Of a stretch of DNA of 64,000 nt, positions 45,430 to 55,240 are shown in pieces. The notes under the pieces are model-generated. The model was not told the DNA's origin and did no database searches. It was given only the letters and a program-made list of their open reading frames with translations. The stretch is from Hemileia vastatrix (Eukaryota; Basidiomycota; Pucciniomycetes; Pucciniales; Zaghouaniaceae), in contig JASXTE010000010.1 in assembly GCA_030280995.1 (NCBI GenBank), forward strand, positions 19,299,823 to 19,363,822. The letters are read 5' to 3'. Position 1 is the first letter of the stretch; each line of letters starts with the position of its first letter. A program made the translations under genes and the position numbers.

Positions 45430-46860
45430 ACACTTTTTTTCCTGGATCCAACATTCTTAATGGTGGAATATTTTATCCACTAGCTCCCAGGCTAGTGGAT
45501 AACAAGGATGAAATAACCCATTTATTTTGTTCAAATACCCCAATTTTTAATCATAACAGTGGATTTCACACAAAAAATAAAATTTCCAATTAACCTCAAA
45601 CTTTTATATTTCCCACACAAAATAAGCCATATATTTTCAAATGAAATTGTGAAAATAATTAGTGTAGTTCATTTTTTACCCACCATTAATTTTATGGCAG
45701 ATTGGAGTGTACTTTGATAACCCCTATTATGAAGGTTCTTGTCTCCATCCAATATTTAGAAACTGGAACTGTTCAATAATGGATTGGAGGTCTATTATAA
45801 AGAATGCTCACTTGGTTATCCTACCTCTGAAGAAAATGAAAAATCTAAACATTCCATTAAATATTCATTAAAAAAACACTTGGCACCTTCTAATTGGTGC
45901 TGATTACTAAACCCATTTATGTTTCAAGAATAAATAAGATTTGATGTCATGAAAGCTGGAATTCTCAGTGTTCAGTTTGATATTTTATCAAAAGAATCAC
46001 ATCCAAACTAAAACAAAATTAAATTAAAGATACACCACAATAAATTTCTGTTTTGTCATGAATTGGAGCAGTGGTGTGTAAAAATGATTTTTAGAACTTA
46101 AAGGGCTTTTGTGAATCTTAAGTGCAAAAAAAAGTAATTGTTGTGTAATATTTGTTCACCATGGCAAAAAAAACATGTATTTTGGGGATAGAGATTGGCA
46201 CATGCTATCAGGTGTATATATTTTTTTTTCTGGTGATTTCTGTTTAGTATCCCTCCTTCCCTGTATCAAGAAAGTTGATCCAAGAAGGAAATTAACCTTT
46301 ATGAAAAGAAATTCTCAAAAAAATAATGGTAAAATTAACTTTGAACTCTATGCTAATCTTAGCTTGAAGTAAATTAACAATTTTCTCCCTCAATAACCAG
46401 ACTTAAAACCAATAAAGAATGTCTGGAAAGAGTTGAAGAAAAATATTTACCACTTCCATTACTTTTGAAAACTGGATGAAGTGCATGAATCAGTCTTTCA
46501 AGATTTGGATGACATCCCAAAGATGTTGTCCCATAATTTTATTGACTCAATATAGGGAATTAAAGTACTCCAACCTGCCTTAAAAGTAATGGCATATAAA
46601 AATCAAATAACCCAATTATTTTCCATATTTATTTTTGAAAATAAAGAGATTATTTAGTGTTCAATGTATCAAAGTTTCAGCTTAATTAAATTCTTATTCT
46701 TTGTTTGGGATCTGAAATCATGAAAAAAAATTTGAATATTAAAAAAATGAATGATTTGTTTGATTTTCTTATCTACTAGCCCTGGGGCTAGTAGATAAGA
46801 ATATTCCACCATTAGAGAAATGTTGGATCTGAGAAAAAAAAATTCCCCCATATTTCAACA
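45430..46860 (+). mobile_element. M4: decayed TA-target element with Tc1-type transposase relic
   Basis: Inverted ends share GATCCAACATT, AATGGTGGAATATT and a subterminal palindrome (45473-45502 and 46768-46799) also present in M1, M2 and M3. The outermost bases are too mutated to fix the edges or a target duplication. Confidence 0.5.
46060..46560 (+). pseudogene. Tc1/mariner transposase relic
   Basis: Near 46400 the reading PDLKPIKNVWKELKKNIYHF, then VFQDLDDIPKMLSHNFIDSI, follows the C-terminal signature of Tc1-type transposases (S-P-D-L-N-P-I-E-N-V-W). The catalytic E in that motif is K here. Upstream parts (46140-46370) are only weakly suggestive. Stops are present. Dead copy. Confidence 0.5.
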
Positions 46861-49800
46861 CAAAATATAACCAAAAATCTTTAAAAATATTTTCATTCCT
46901 CTTCTAACTCTGATCTTCAGCATGAAACCTTTTCAGGAAGAACATATACATGGAAATTATTTAGGGAGAGCCAGTGGAACTAGCTTCTTTTTAAGTATAT
47001 CATTACTTTTGTGAATTATTTAAAAGTAATACCTACCAATATTGTTTCCTTTTAAGTAAATTATCAACAATAGGGACCATGAAGATCCCATTGGCCAGCT
47101 TTCAACATAAACAATAGAGGAAGGTGAGGCATTATATGCAAATAAATTAAAAGGCCTCTATAGGAAATTCCCTCCTCATAAAGAGAGGCTAAGAATTCCT
47201 CAATGCACCCAAGAATTTATGGAAATGAAAAGGGAAAAAATGAATAAAATATGGATTTGAAAAATAGGTTTTGTGATTGATTTATTTATCAAGAAAACTG
47301 ACTAACATGATACCTACTTAGAGTTCAAACTTTGTTAGAAAGATTCTGACAATTGACTTCTAGGACCCACAAACAGAAGTACTTTTTCATGGATCTTTAG
47401 TATGTTTCAGAGACATAATTTGAAATTTATGGAACATACTAAAAATGTTTTTTATTTCTTAAATTAGAAAAATTCAACATGCTGTAAAATAGATGAAATG
47501 TATGTAAATTTTAAGAGTCAATGCTTCCTCATGAGCTTCATGTCTTTTAATATTAAGAGGAGGATGAGTAATGATAGGCAAGAGGAGTAATAAAGAGAAA
47601 AAGTTATTTCTAAATTAACAGAGAACTTTTATTCTTGTGCTTATCTGTCAATTTTATAAGAAGTAGAGAAGCGAGGTATTTAAATTGGTGAAGAAATCAA
47701 TATTAATAATATTATTGAGGAAATTCAAAAATTAATTGTCAGCTTTACAAATTTTTTTGGTTAGTGATAGTGCTAAAGCAATTCAACTTTCTTTTTCACC
47801 TTTCAACCCATAAGGAGTAAAATGATGTATATATTTAAAATGTTACAAATAATATATATATATATATATTTTGAAAAGATAATTTGTGATGTGGGAATTG
47901 GATGATGTTTTACATAAAATAAAAAATTTATTAAAAGATATTTTGTGATGTGGCCAGTGGATGATGTGTTACAAAAAAATGAAAATTTACCAAAAGATAT
48001 ATTTTAGTTAATAAATTGAGTAGTTTAAAATGAAAAAAGCTAAGAATTTACTGAGAGATATAGATGGAATACTGATTAAATTTTGAATAAGTGTTGGCTA
48101 AGTTCTGGTTAAGTTCATGAAAAGTTCTTTCTAAGTGCTATTTTTCTTTTTTGGGATAGTTAAATACATGGGTGCTGAAATTTGAGACTATAGCTGTCAG
48201 CCTCTATATTCCCAGGACTGAGTAAAATAAGCATATAAAATATTCTAAAATGGGGAAAATAAGTGAAGGTATAAAATTTTTATACATAAGTGAAATAAGT
48301 CATTTAATACAATATATTCCATTAGAGTACTTTAAATACACCTATATATCAATCTTTTATAGGTGTTATGTTCTTAATATTAGGTTGGAATATTTTAGGG
48401 TAATCTTAAAAACCTTAGATATAATTTTAAATAATTTTTAAGTGGTCCTAAAACTTTTTTTCTCATTGTTATAGTGAAATAATAGATAAATGTGCTTTAA
48501 ATCACTCGAAGTTGGATATATGTACAATAAATTTAATAATATTAAAATTGAACTAAAAAGATAAAACTGCCTTAGTTATTACAATTGATATGGATATTTA
48601 AATGTCTAAATATAACACTTTTAAATTTTTTTGTCTTTTATGCTAGAAATGGCTTATGTGTACTGGCCTTATGCTGTCTGCATTTATCCCATGTGCATAG
48701 CTTCATTATTAACAAATTTAGTAATTCAACACTAAAATTAACCCACAGTTTATGCTCCATATGTGTAAACACACTATTTAATAACGAATATTATCTATCA
48801 TTTATTTAAATATATACCTTGTAGAATTAAATAAAAGGGTTCATGAAATGCAGTGCATAACCTTTGCCCAAACTGGGTCAAAATGATTTTTAATGTAATT
48901 TCAATACTCTTCTCAAACTGACTATAAGACAGGGTGCATTTGTTTTCAATCTATAACCAATTTTCTTTTCAATCTTCTTTCATCTTATTTTTCAACAGTG
49001 TCTTGACATAGTCCCAACCATTTTCCAACCATTTAAAAGTGGGAACTTATAGCTGTTCACTAGCGAATTTCCTGTGGTGAATATTGAATATGCATAATTT
49101 ATATTGCATACATATATTTGATATTTAATATGCATGATTCATATTACATATGCTTAATTTCAATTAAATATGTGTAGCTTATATTGCATTTTCATGATCC
49201 ATAACTTTGGTTTAACAGGGGTCTGCTGAAGTCAATGTGATTCTGAAGGTCTGATCAATTTGGAGTCAAGTACAATTCACCCTAGGTTCCATCTGTTATA
49301 AGCCTCATTTCCACTCTGTTTTCATCTGGCTTCCAAGCAGTTTCCTGACAGTTTCTTTACATTTTCAATCAAAGGGGATCTCTAGCAGTACTCTTTCATA
49401 TTTCCTATGGTGAATTTAGTTTTTTTCTCATGTTTCATACTTAAATAATTCATGGTATTGTTTTACTATACTAAGTGTTGATTAATTGGACTAGAGTGAA
49501 AAAAGTGTTTCAAAATTTTCACTAAGTAGTTATTTAATTTTCCTTGTTTTGTTTTTATTTTTTTCCTCTGAGTAAGTAATTTATGTGGCGCTTCAGAGGG
49601 CTTCTATGATAACTTGCCAACATCATCTGAGCAATGCCAAAACCTCAGAACCAAGGAAGCACTCATTGAGGCAACACAACTTTAATTGGAAAACTTTAAG
49701 GCTGGAAGTTTATAAGATTTGGGGGCTTCATCATCTTTTCAAGCAAAACCTCGTGTTGGTTGAGGCATCAGATGGAACCATCTTTTGGTAACCCATTACC

Positions 49801-51063
49801 AAATAGATAATATTTTTTTTCAAGCTTTTTTATTACTAAATGCATTTGGTTATTGTTAATATGCCTTCTTGGTTATTTTCTGATGTTAGCAGTATTGTAT
49901 TGCACTCTTTATACTCTAAGATAAAAAAATTATATACAAAAAAAAGTCTTTTCTTCTTAATTGCTGATTTTGTATTAGTAAGTTTCATGTTGGATTTGAC
50001 CAGAATATCAACTTTGTAGTTTAATGTTCATTTTTAATGACTTGAAACTGGCATGTACAAGGAAATATTGCCACCTGCTGTACTGTCTCCTTTCACCTAT
50101 CTAATCTTTATATATTCTGCATATATTAACTTGTTGTATTTGTCTTTGAATCTCCTTACTTACATATAATAATTACCCTACCAAATGCTGCCCCCTGGCA
50201 TATACAGCTTAAGACACATAATTGATGGAACATATGAGTAGTCAGAGTTTTTGGTCTATGATAAGCTAATACAATTTATTGTGTTTCATAATTTTATATC
50301 AATAAAGACAACTATTGTAATAAAAGGGAATGATAGCTATTGTATTGTGCACAACAGACTATAATCTATTATTCTATTATTGAAATTGCATGAGTGAAGT
50401 TCTATGGTGCAAAATAAGTCTATTGTCTATTCACTAGGGGAAAAAATGTGAAGGATTATATTTTTGATGACCAGGATAAACAAAAGTGTCATTAATAGTG
50501 AAAATTGAATAAAAGATTGGTATAACTCAAAGATTATCTCAAAAAGTTAATATCACCACCAAAAATTGAAGAATTTGGTAGTGGGTTAAATTAGAAGCGG
50601 AGGTGTACCACCTGAAATAAAACAAAGATGGTCAAGTTTATCCTGTGCTTGTGTGAAATTAGTCCCAAATCACACTTCTTTAACTACTTTACAGGGATTA
50701 CTTTTTGAGCAAAATGATAAAGAACAAATTGGTTGGGAATGGAATGTATCTATAAAATGCGGATAGTAGGATGACATTAAGAAAATATTGCTGCAATAAA
50801 TTTTATGGATGGTTACATCAGCCAAATACACATGCTGATCATTGTGTCCATGTATAAATGGAAAAAAATGACCCACAATTGAAAAAAAAAAAGGTTTCTT
50901 ATAAAGGACATCTTTTACCAAGAGGAATACACGAACAAAAGTAGATTTGAAGTTACGCATATTTTGGTAAGATTCTTATGATTTTGTGTCACTTTCGGAG
51001 TTTCATACAGAATAAGTTAAATTTTGGCCAGAAGGTGCCATAAAATAATGGATTTCTGGTAAT
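46861..51063. other. About 4 kb without recognisable genes
   Basis: AT-rich sequence with short open frames (for example 49585-49791 plus and 50670-50960 minus) that show no family pattern. A roughly 63-bp unit with ATTTTGTGATGTGG and GGATGATGT is duplicated at about 47878-48000. Short AATATGCAT-type repeats lie at 49080-49200. The part next to 51063 should hold the transcript end of the oxidase gene. Confidence 0.45.
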
Positions 51064-51876
51064 TCATGGAGCAAGTCTGTCTACCTTCCAATGGGAGTGG
51101 GAAAGATTATCCTGACCTAGCTGACGTTTAAATCTGAATCGATCATGTAACCGGTTTACACGACCAGCCCAAAACTCAATCTCATCGGGTACAACTCGGA
51201 TTCCTCCCCAGTGAGGTGGGGTAGGAATACCTGCACTTGCATCAACATCAGTACGACTTGCACTATCAGGAGGCAAATTAAACTTTTGCTCGATTTGTCG
51301 GATGGCGGCTTCAAGTTGTAGACGGCTTTCAATCACATGACTTTGTTCACTCGCCCAAGCCCCAATTTGAGAGCCAACTGGGCGAGTGGCAAAATAAGCG
51401 TCCGTTTCTTCTTGGCTGATTGGTTCACTTCGTCCACAGATTCTGACTTGGCGATTGAGAGGTTGCCAATAAACCGAGAGAGCTGCTCGGGGATTAAGTC
51501 GCATTTCATGCCCCTTACGACTTGCATAGTTTGTAAAAAAAACCATTCCACGATGATCGAATTGTTTGAGAAGCAAGAATCGACTTGAGACTTGTCCATC
51601 AGGGGTAGAAGTGGATAGTGCAACAGCTTCAGGCTCTGGAATCTGAGAACAAGCTTGAGCATCCGAAAACCACTGGCTAAACAGCTCAAAAGGATCTTCC
51701 TGACACATTTGAGCATCAGATAAGGGTTCAGCATTGTACTGATGATGAGTCGTGATTTTTGTAGACATGGCTGGATGAGTCAAAGTACGAGGACTCGGAA
51801 GGTGAAACATCTGGCGGAAATGACGGGCCATATGTTGCTTGATATTGAATAAAGGACTAAGAACAAAATTACACAT
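51064..51876 (-). CDS. PDX3: Pyridoxamine 5'-phosphate oxidase
   Basis: A 270-residue open frame covering the whole family length. The FMN-binding core reads DGQVSSRFLLLKQFDHRGMV, FFTNYASRKGHEMRLNPRAA, LSVYWQPLNRQVRICGR. The substrate side is YFATRPVGSQIGAWASEQS, and the C-terminal dimer domain WGGIRVVPDEIEFWAGRVNR, LHDRFRFKR ends in VDRLAP. The enzyme uses FMN and oxygen to oxidise pyridoxine or pyridoxamine phosphate to pyridoxal phosphate. Three starts are possible: 51876, 51831 (MARHFRQMFH) and 51768 (MSTKITTHHQY). The basic, arginine-containing leader from 51831 could be mitochondrial. No introns. A 30-residue loop (DSASRTDVDASAG) precedes the last domain. Composition is clearly less AT-rich than the surroundings. 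Gene symbol follows yeast. Confidence 0.95.
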   Translation of the reverse strand: MCNFVLSPLFNIKQHMARHFRQMFHLPSPRTLTHPAMSTKITTHHQYNAEPLSDAQMCQEDPFELFSQWFSDAQACSQIPEPEAVALSTSTPDGQVSSRFLLLKQFDHRGMVFFTNYASRKGHEMRLNPRAALSVYWQPLNRQVRICGRSEPISQEETDAYFATRPVGSQIGAWASEQSHVIESRLQLEAAIRQIEQKFNLPPDSASRTDVDASAGIPTPPHWGGIRVVPDEIEFWAGRVNRLHDRFRFKRQLGQDNLSHSHWKVDRLAP

Positions 51877-52280
51877 GGCAAAACAAAAAAACCCACAATT
51901 AGATGCATAGTCAGATTTTGTGTGTATAACCCATTCATAACCAATCTTTCAAAATTTCCATAACCTCTCAGGAACCTTTTTTTGAACTAGTCTGAATCCA
52001 TATCACTAAATTTTGTAAAGCAACCGTTATCACATCAAAAGGTTTAACAAGAATAAAAAGTGTGACAAGTTATGCTGCTCATTATTGAGAATGACTGAAC
52101 TTATCATGATGATACCTTTAAAATGAAAAACAAGTAAAAGAAAAGCAAAAATACAAAGCATAGAATGGGATGACATATTTTAATTGATTGATTGATTGAC
52201 TTTCTTTTTTGATGGAAAGGAATAAACAGTGATAATGATAAAGTTGGTATGCAATAGCAAAAAATAGATATGCATAATAG
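51877..52280. other. Upstream region of the oxidase gene
   Basis: AT-rich, no gene. Should hold the promoter. No TATA box assigned with confidence. Ends at the TA flanking M1. Confidence 0.4.
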
Positions 52281-52316
52281 GGGGTGTCAATGTTCAGGGA
52301 TCAGTAATTAAATTAA

Positions 52317-52985
52317 TTGCGGATAAAAATCCTTATACCCCAATTATCTTCCGCAATTATTTTTGCTAATAATTGGGTTATTAGACACTTAACCTCTTAT
52401 CTGACATTTTTCTACTCAATTTTTCAAAACCACAACTTGGCCATCTATTCTTCCTTACCTTGTCAAGTCTGTTTGCTCATCTACGCTCACCCCCAACTCT
52501 CAACAACATTTTTTTTTGCTTTCATTTCTGCTGGAGTTCATACGCCTATCTCTCATTGGCCTTTCATCTCCTTGGTTTTCTCAGTGGCAACTTCCTCCAA
52601 GAAAAATTTAAAAAATATGGGCTTAGCCAATTTTCCAAGTGGTAAAAGTGACTTATGCAAATTTTTAAGTGTTTCAATCAACTTAGACAAATTTCCGATC
52701 GGTGAGAGTGAATCACACAAATTTTTGAGTGTTGCAAGTGACTTAGACACATTTCCGAGTGGTGAGAGTGAATCACACAGATTTTTGAGTGTTGCAAGTA
52801 ACTTAGACACGATTCCAAGTGGTGAGAGTGAATCAGACAAATTTTTGAGTGTTGCAAGTGACTTAGACACATTTACAAATGGTGAGGGTGACTCAGACAA
52901 ATGTTTGAGTGCTGTGAGTGACTTGGACAAATTTATGAGTGGTGAGGGTGACTTAGACCAATCTTTGAGTCAGGTGTGCAAATAA
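52317..52985 (+). CDS. Hypothetical protein with 20-residue repeats, inside M1
   Basis: A 222-codon open frame. The first about 100 residues are hydrophobic (FFFAFISAGVHTPISHWPFI). The rest is six imperfect 20-residue repeats of the form D-L-D-x-F-P-S-G-E-S-E-S-x-K-F-L-S-V-A-S, from a 60-bp minisatellite at about 52620-52975. Because the unit is a multiple of three, other frames are open too, including 52553-52930 on the minus strand, so openness is weak evidence for a gene. The first methionine, 36 bases inside the terminal repeat, makes the N-terminal part doubtful; an internal start at MGLANFPSG (about 52617) is possible. Function unknown. Confidence 0.3.
   Translation: MRIKILIPQLSSAIIFANNWVIRHLTSYLTFFYSIFQNHNLAIYSSLPCQVCLLIYAHPQLSTTFFFAFISAGVHTPISHWPFISLVFSVATSSKKNLKNMGLANFPSGKSDLCKFLSVSINLDKFPIGESESHKFLSVASDLDTFPSGESESHRFLSVASNLDTIPSGESESDKFLSVASDLDTFTNGEGDSDKCLSAVSDLDKFMSGEGDLDQSLSQVCK
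52620..52975. repeat. 60-bp minisatellite, about six units
   Basis: Units share GTGACTTAGACA-ATTTCC, GAGTGGTGAGAGTGA and TCA-ACAAATTTTTGAGTG. The outer units are more diverged than the central three. Confidence 0.9.
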
Positions 52986-53429
52986 AAAATTTATTTTAGG
53001 GCTTAAGAACAGAAATGTAGGTGTGTTATGCTCCAGAAAGACATAAGGTTAGGATATGTGATTTAAAACCATGTGAATTGCTCATGGATGTGATGAGTTT
53101 GGGGTCAGTAATTAGGAACTGAAATTGGGGTATAAGAGGCAGGATAATGCATGATTGTGCATTCCTTATCCACTTGCCCTGGGGCTAATGGATAAGAATC
53201 TTCCTCAATTAATAATGTCCGATCTGGGGAGAAAAAATTCCTGATCCCTAATTGCGGATCCCTGAGCATTGATACCCCCTAATTGCTACCGTACAGTCCC
53301 CATCAATAAGTCCTCATGATTTTTCAAAGGTTTGATTAACTTCAAAATAATTCCTCAAATGACCTAAAACTTCTAGATTCATAATATCATATCAAAAATA
53401 CAAAACAATTGTTGAAGGGTCCTGATGAT

Positions 53430-53637
53430 CTAAAAGATTTTTAACAGAGGTTCAATGGTGATGATTGGTGGATTTGGAGATCTCAAGGTCAAGGTACGTA
53501 TTAATTTATCTTTTAATTTAATTACTCAAATAAAAGAGGTAAAAAATGTTATAATTATTATTATAATTTAAAATTTAGAAATATGTTGTTGTAAATACTA
53601 AAATAATAAATAATATTAATAAATGCTTGATTTAATA
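53430..53637 (-). repeat. LTR-like fragment L, interrupted by M2
   Basis: About 208 bases that align with 63558-63767 (shared words AGGTYCAATGG, TACTCAATA-like, TTATTATTATAATT, GTAAATACTAA and ATAATAAATG). M2 begins exactly at its right end after TA. See the right copy for evidence that it is LTR sequence. Confidence 0.5.
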
Positions 53638-54029
53638 GGGGGTATCAATGTTCAGGGATCCGCAATTAGGGATCAGGAATTTTTTTCCCCAGGATCAGAC
53701 ATTATTAATTGCGGAAGATTCTTATCCACTAGCCCCAGGGCTAGTGGATAAGGAATCCGTTATAATGCATTATCCTGCCTCTTATAACCCAATTTCTGTT
53801 CCAACTTCCTGATCCCAAACTCATCACATCCATAATGTATTTTTAAGAAAGTCACATGACTTATAATTGCAGATGCCATCCTTAAGTCTCTCTTCACTCT
53901 ATGATAATTAATTTTGGTGGTGAACACTTAAGTTTTTTTTCTATCTACACACCCCAACTGCACATTTGGCAGTGAATTCCCACTTCCCACTCAACACCTA
54001 AACCTTCTACCAGCACCTATACTACTGAC

Positions 54030-54064
54030 AGCAATGAAGCACCTATCTACTAGATGGCTACTTC
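54030..54064 (+). pseudogene. M2 transposase-like gene, first part
   Basis: ATGAAGCACCTATCTACTAG encodes MKHLSTR, the same start as the M3 minus-strand gene near 18510. The second part lies at 63248-63557 after Gypsy-1. See that entry. Confidence 0.4.
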
Positions 54065-55207
54065 TGTCGGCTGGTCGTCTAGAAGAAGGAGAAAATGGAA
54101 GAAGGAATGAGAGGAGGAGAAAGAGGAAAAGAGTATGGGTAATAAAAAAAAATAAAATTTAATAAGATTATTTAATTTATTGAGAGAAAAACAACGATAA
54201 GTGAGCTGGGAGGTGACAACAACTTGGTTTTATTAATATTAATATTATTTAAGTAAGAGTTCTGCGCGGCAACCAAAATAATTACTATCAGACTTAGAGC
54301 AACCTTTAAAATGTTATATAAATTTTTAATTAGAATTTTATTACTAATAAAAAGAATATAAACGTAATAAAAATTGTATTTAAATTGTTGAGTGTATAAT
54401 AAGTGATAAGGCTACAGGGGATTATCCAAGGCCCTTTTATAGGCAATGGGTCCTCTGAAGCGCTACTATATCAGTAAATACAATGATTAGAAAGGAATAA
54501 AACAAATATATCAAAAAGAGTAAATGAAACATAACAATATAGAGAAAAACATGAAACAATTAATTAAAAGCCCAATTAAGAATCCAATTTCCCCGCCATT
54601 AATCCCCAAATCAGTAAGTGACAATAGTAAATAACTAAACAAGAGTGGAAACATAGGAACTATGAGAAATATAATTCCCAACAGATGGTCCATCCTGATT
54701 AGAGAACATTTTAAGTGAAACAAAAAAATAATTTGACGCAACAAAACAATCAATTAATCTCAATTTAGTTCAAATTAAATTATTTGTTTTTTCTAACACA
54801 ATTAAGGGTCAAAAGAAGCGTCCTTAATAATTGTTTAGTGTCATATGAGAGGTATTAGTTAATATATAAATTTAAGTAATTAATTTAAATATATTATAAA
54901 TCAAATTTACACTTGTAATTATAATATATGTTTTTTTTAATTAATTAAATATAAATTGATAATTATTAAATATATAAAAATGCGCCATTATTTGTAGAAT
55001 ATATTATATTATGCCCAATTTAATTGTATATAAAAATATATATAACCAATAAGTTTAATGTAACATTTGTATATAATAAAATTCTTATATAATTTCATTA
55101 TGTAATAAAATATTAAGTTATATTCATTAAATACAAGTTTTACCCACTCTTTAAGGTTTTATAATTTATATATCATTTACTGGACTCCTGGAATAGCCTG
55201 GCTGACA
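54065..55207 (-). repeat. Gypsy-1 3' LTR
   Basis: 1143 bp, identical to the 5' LTR. In sense direction it begins TGTCAGCCAGGC and ends GCCGACA. It contains a TATA motif (54431-54444, minus strand). Confidence 0.95.
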
Positions 55208-55219
55208 CTCCCTCACTCT
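55208..55219 (-). promoter_or_regulatory. Gypsy-1 polypurine tract
   Basis: Sense AGAGTGAGGGAG directly abuts the TG start of the 3' LTR. Confidence 0.75.
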
Positions 55220-55240
55220 AAAAAAAACAATAAAAAAATG

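Larger units (their letters stand above)
52281..53279. mobile_element. M1: 999-bp non-autonomous TA-target element
   Basis: Ends GGGGGTGTCAATGTTCAGGG (left) and, inverted on the right, GGGGGTATCAATGCTCAGGG. Each is flanked by TA (52279-52280 and 53280-53281). The subterminal palindrome is present on the right at 53165-53196. No transposase. The inside carries a 60-bp minisatellite within an open frame. Confidence 0.8.

Noticed and set aside
49585..49791. 68-codon open frame in the 4-kb gene-free region
   Set aside because: Short, no recognisable motif, no context. Expected by chance.
52553..52930. Minus-strand frame with S-K-S-L-A-T-L-K-N-L repeats
   Set aside because: Shadow of the 60-bp minisatellite, open because the unit is a multiple of three.
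54511..54753. Small hydrophobic frame, present identically at 62551-62793
   Set aside because: Lies inside the two identical LTRs of Gypsy-1, has no family pattern, and is explained by LTR duplication.
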